Part shown: positions 13,660 to 14,594 of the stretch, in pieces
How positions within the stretch are numbered: the first letter of the stretch is position 1
How the letters are laid out: each line of letters starts with the position of its first letter
NCBI GenBank assembly: GCA_012518155.1
Contig: JAAYTC010000163.1
Location: forward strand, 1-14,594
DNA from: Bacteroidales bacterium
GTDB taxonomy: Bacteria; Bacteroidota; Bacteroidia; Bacteroidales; Dysgonomonadaceae
Direction: 5' to 3'
Length of the DNA stretch: 14,594 nucleotides
The notes under the pieces: model-generated
What the model was told of the DNA's origin: nothing
Seen by the model: only the letters and a program-made list of their open reading frames with translations
Databases searched by the model: none
Position numbers and translations under genes: made by a program

Positions 13660-14028
13660 TTAGAACGGGATGTCGTCCATTCCCTCGTCCGACGGGCCGA
13701 ACGGATTGTCAGCGGGAGGTGCCTCGGGCGGGATCTCTTCGTGTTGAGGCGCGGTCGGTGCATTGCTCTGTGCCACCAGTCGCCAAGCCTTCACATCGGT
13801 GTACCACCGGCCATTGTACTCCCTGCTTTCTACATCAAAATCGATGGTGTACATATCGCCTTCATTCAGGGGCACGTGCTCGAATTTATTGCCCCACAGG
13901 GAGACGCATATCTTTTTGGGGTATTGATCTTGTGTTTCAACGATAATATCCTGTTTTTTCCACTCACCGTTTCTCCCCGTCCCGGACTGAAGGGGCAGAA
14001 TCTGAATCAATTTTGCTGTTAACTGCAT
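13660..14028 (-). CDS. DUF3127 OB-fold-like protein with SSB-type C-terminal tail
   Basis: A 122-residue protein of the Bacteroidota DUF3127 family, thought to be related to single-stranded-DNA-binding proteins. The core (residues 1-90: MQLTAKLIQILPLQSGTGRN then GEWKKQDIIVET, KKICVSLWGNKFE, EGDMYTIDFDVESREYNGRWYTDVKAWRL) has the strand pattern and aromatic residues of an OB fold. The remainder is a Pro/Ala/Glu-rich disordered linker ending DDIPF, the acidic tip that in SSB recruits replication and repair proteins. I chose the ATG at 14028 because the family begins MQL/MEL; the frame is open to 14097 but those 23 residues are unlike the family. A -7 element 80 bases upstream supports this start. 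DNA-binding is an inference from fold and tail. Confidence 0.85.
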   Translation of the reverse strand: MQLTAKLIQILPLQSGTGRNGEWKKQDIIVETQDQYPKKICVSLWGNKFEHVPLNEGDMYTIDFDVESREYNGRWYTDVKAWRLVAQSNAPTAPQHEEIPPEAPPADNPFGPSDEGMDDIPF

Positions 14029-14107
14029 ATTTTGTTTGTAGTTACCTGTTTCAACCATTCGTGATCGCTGCTTCCCCAAAGCGAGGCTGCTTTTCACGCT
14101 AGACCTG

Positions 14108-14115
14108 CAAAGGTA
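14108..14115 (-). promoter_or_regulatory. Candidate promoter of the DUF3127 gene
   Basis: On the minus strand this is TACCTTTG, an exact TAnnTTTG match, with a TTG (rc of 14137-14139) 21 bases upstream, near the usual -33 spacing. It implies a leader of roughly 75 bases before the ATG at 14028, and also places the longer start at 14097 almost at the transcription start, arguing against it. Confidence 0.6.
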
Positions 14116-14172
14116 ACGTTAACCGTGCGATTTTCCCAATTAAATCATGCGAGCAATTGATTATTTTTTTAG

Positions 14173-14180
14173 TACCTTTG
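14173..14180 (+). promoter_or_regulatory. Candidate promoter of the DUF433-DUF5615 pair
   Basis: TACCTTTG matches TAnnTTTG exactly and ends 40 bases before the ATG at 14221. It is divergent from the DUF3127 promoter, the two -7 elements being under 60 bases apart. A short AT-only palindrome TTAAT-A-ATTAA (14196-14206) lies between promoter and start and could be an operator, though AT-rich DNA makes this by chance. Confidence 0.55.
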
Positions 14181-14220
14181 AATATTTCTACATATTTAAT
14201 AATTAATCATGTAACTGAAT

Positions 14221-14442
14221 ATGGCACATTTTAATGATATTATCCGCATAAATCCCAAAAAACGTTTTGGTAAACCTTGTGTCAGGGATACACGTATTAC
14301 AGTGTACGACGTGTTGGGCTGGTTGTCATTAGATATGACGTATGATGAGATTATAGCCGACTTCCCGGAACTGACACGAGAAGATATTCTTGCTTGCTTG
14401 GCATTTGCCGCACAACGTGAACGATCCTTACAAACGGCATGA
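14221..14442 (+). CDS. DUF433-family antitoxin
   Basis: A 73-residue DUF433 protein (PF04255 type), a small helix-rich domain regarded as a VapB-like antitoxin with a winged-helix-like DNA-binding fold. The family signature is complete: IIRINPKKRFGKPCVRDTRITVYDVLGWL (residues 7-35), then MTYDEIIADFPELTREDILACLAFAA. It ends one base before the start of a DUF5615 PIN-like gene, the standard partner, so the pair is read as a toxin-antitoxin operon. The antitoxin would bind and inhibit the nuclease-like partner and probably repress the promoter 40 bases upstream. The frame is intact and full length. Confidence 0.9.
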   Translation: MAHFNDIIRINPKKRFGKPCVRDTRITVYDVLGWLSLDMTYDEIIADFPELTREDILACLAFAAQRERSLQTA

Positions 14443-14443
14443 A

Positions 14444-14594
14444 ATGAGGTTGCTTTTCGATCAGAATATTTCATTTAGGATCTGTCGATTATTATCGGAA
14501 AGTTTTTCTGAATGTCGACACGTTAGCTCCGTCGGGCTTCACAACCATGAAGATATAGATATTTGGAAATTCGCTAAAACTAATGGTTTTAGCA
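14444..14594 (+). CDS. DUF5615 PIN-like toxin (5' part, cut by window end)
   Basis: The ATG one base after the DUF433 stop opens a frame that runs to the window end (50 codons seen): MRLLFDQNISFRICRLLSES, then FSECRHVSSVGLHNHEDIDI and WKFAKTNGFS. This is the N-terminal half of the DUF5615 PIN-like family: the first strand carries the conserved acidic residue in LLFDQN (Asp6), followed by HVS.VGL and the D..IW..A..NGF helix. PIN-type proteins are metal-dependent ribonucleases, in which such Asp residues hold the metal. The second acidic centre would be beyond the edge, so catalytic competence cannot be judged. Confidence 0.85.
   Translation, partial: MRLLFDQNISFRICRLLSESFSECRHVSSVGLHNHEDIDIWKFAKTNGFS

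Noticed and set aside
14029..14097. N-terminal extension of the DUF3127 protein
   Set aside because: The 23 extra residues do not resemble the family, which starts MQL, and the extended start would sit almost on the inferred transcription start.
1..14594. CRISPR arrays, insertion sequences, integrase genes or attachment sites
   Set aside because: No spaced direct repeats, transposase-like frames, terminal inverted repeats or duplicated tRNA 3' ends were seen near the three tRNA genes, which are otherwise natural integration sites.

Overview
The window looks like chromosomal DNA from a member of the Bacteroidota, most likely the Bacteroidales. Three things point there. First, at least seven copies of the Bacteroidota -7 promoter element (TAnnTTTG) sit upstream of genes and tRNAs, while Shine-Dalgarno sites are mostly weak. 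Second, several protein families are ones I know mainly from this phylum: the 'LFNPENDLALA' ATP-grasp-like protein, the DUF3127 protein, and the ~100-residue protein often misnamed phosphoribosylpyrophosphate synthetase. Third, lipoproteins are abundant. The species cannot be fixed from sequence reading alone.

Layout. Positions 1-1252 hold the end of a glycine-betaine/proline-type ABC importer: the 3' part of the permease and a substrate-binding lipoprotein, closed by a symmetrical terminator. Next come tRNA-Pro(CGG) on the minus strand and tRNA-Gly(CCC) on the plus strand. A SulP-family anion transporter with a STAS domain lies on the minus strand (1695-3344). Positions 3643-5701 encode phosphate butyryltransferase and butyrate kinase, the two enzymes that turn butyryl-CoA into butyrate plus ATP. 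A secreted ThuA-domain protein follows, and one base after its stop begins an uncharacterised ATP-grasp-like protein (6546-7874). On the minus strand are a small conserved protein translationally coupled to an M20 dipeptidase (7878-9559) and a secreted SMP-30/gluconolactonase-like protein (9685-10566). A large zinc-metallopeptidase lipoprotein fills 10782-12839, followed by tRNA-Ser(CGA) and its terminator.

The last ~1.4 kb has a different, accessory character. It holds a toxin-antitoxin locus whose antitoxin is intact but whose RelE/ParE-like toxin appears collapsed by an internal, frameshifting deletion. Then comes a DUF3127 OB-fold-like protein ending in an SSB-type acidic tail (DDIPF). 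Last is a second, apparently intact antitoxin-toxin pair (DUF433 plus the start of a DUF5615 PIN-like toxin), cut by the window end.

Overall this is a catabolic, amino-acid/peptide-fermenting chromosomal neighbourhood: osmolyte uptake, anion uptake, butyrate-type energy conservation, peptidases and secreted hydrolases. The most noteworthy structures are the decayed toxin beside its surviving antitoxin, the second TA pair at the right edge, and the two families of short in-frame repeats inside the ATP-grasp-like gene. I did not find a convincing novel multi-gene system.
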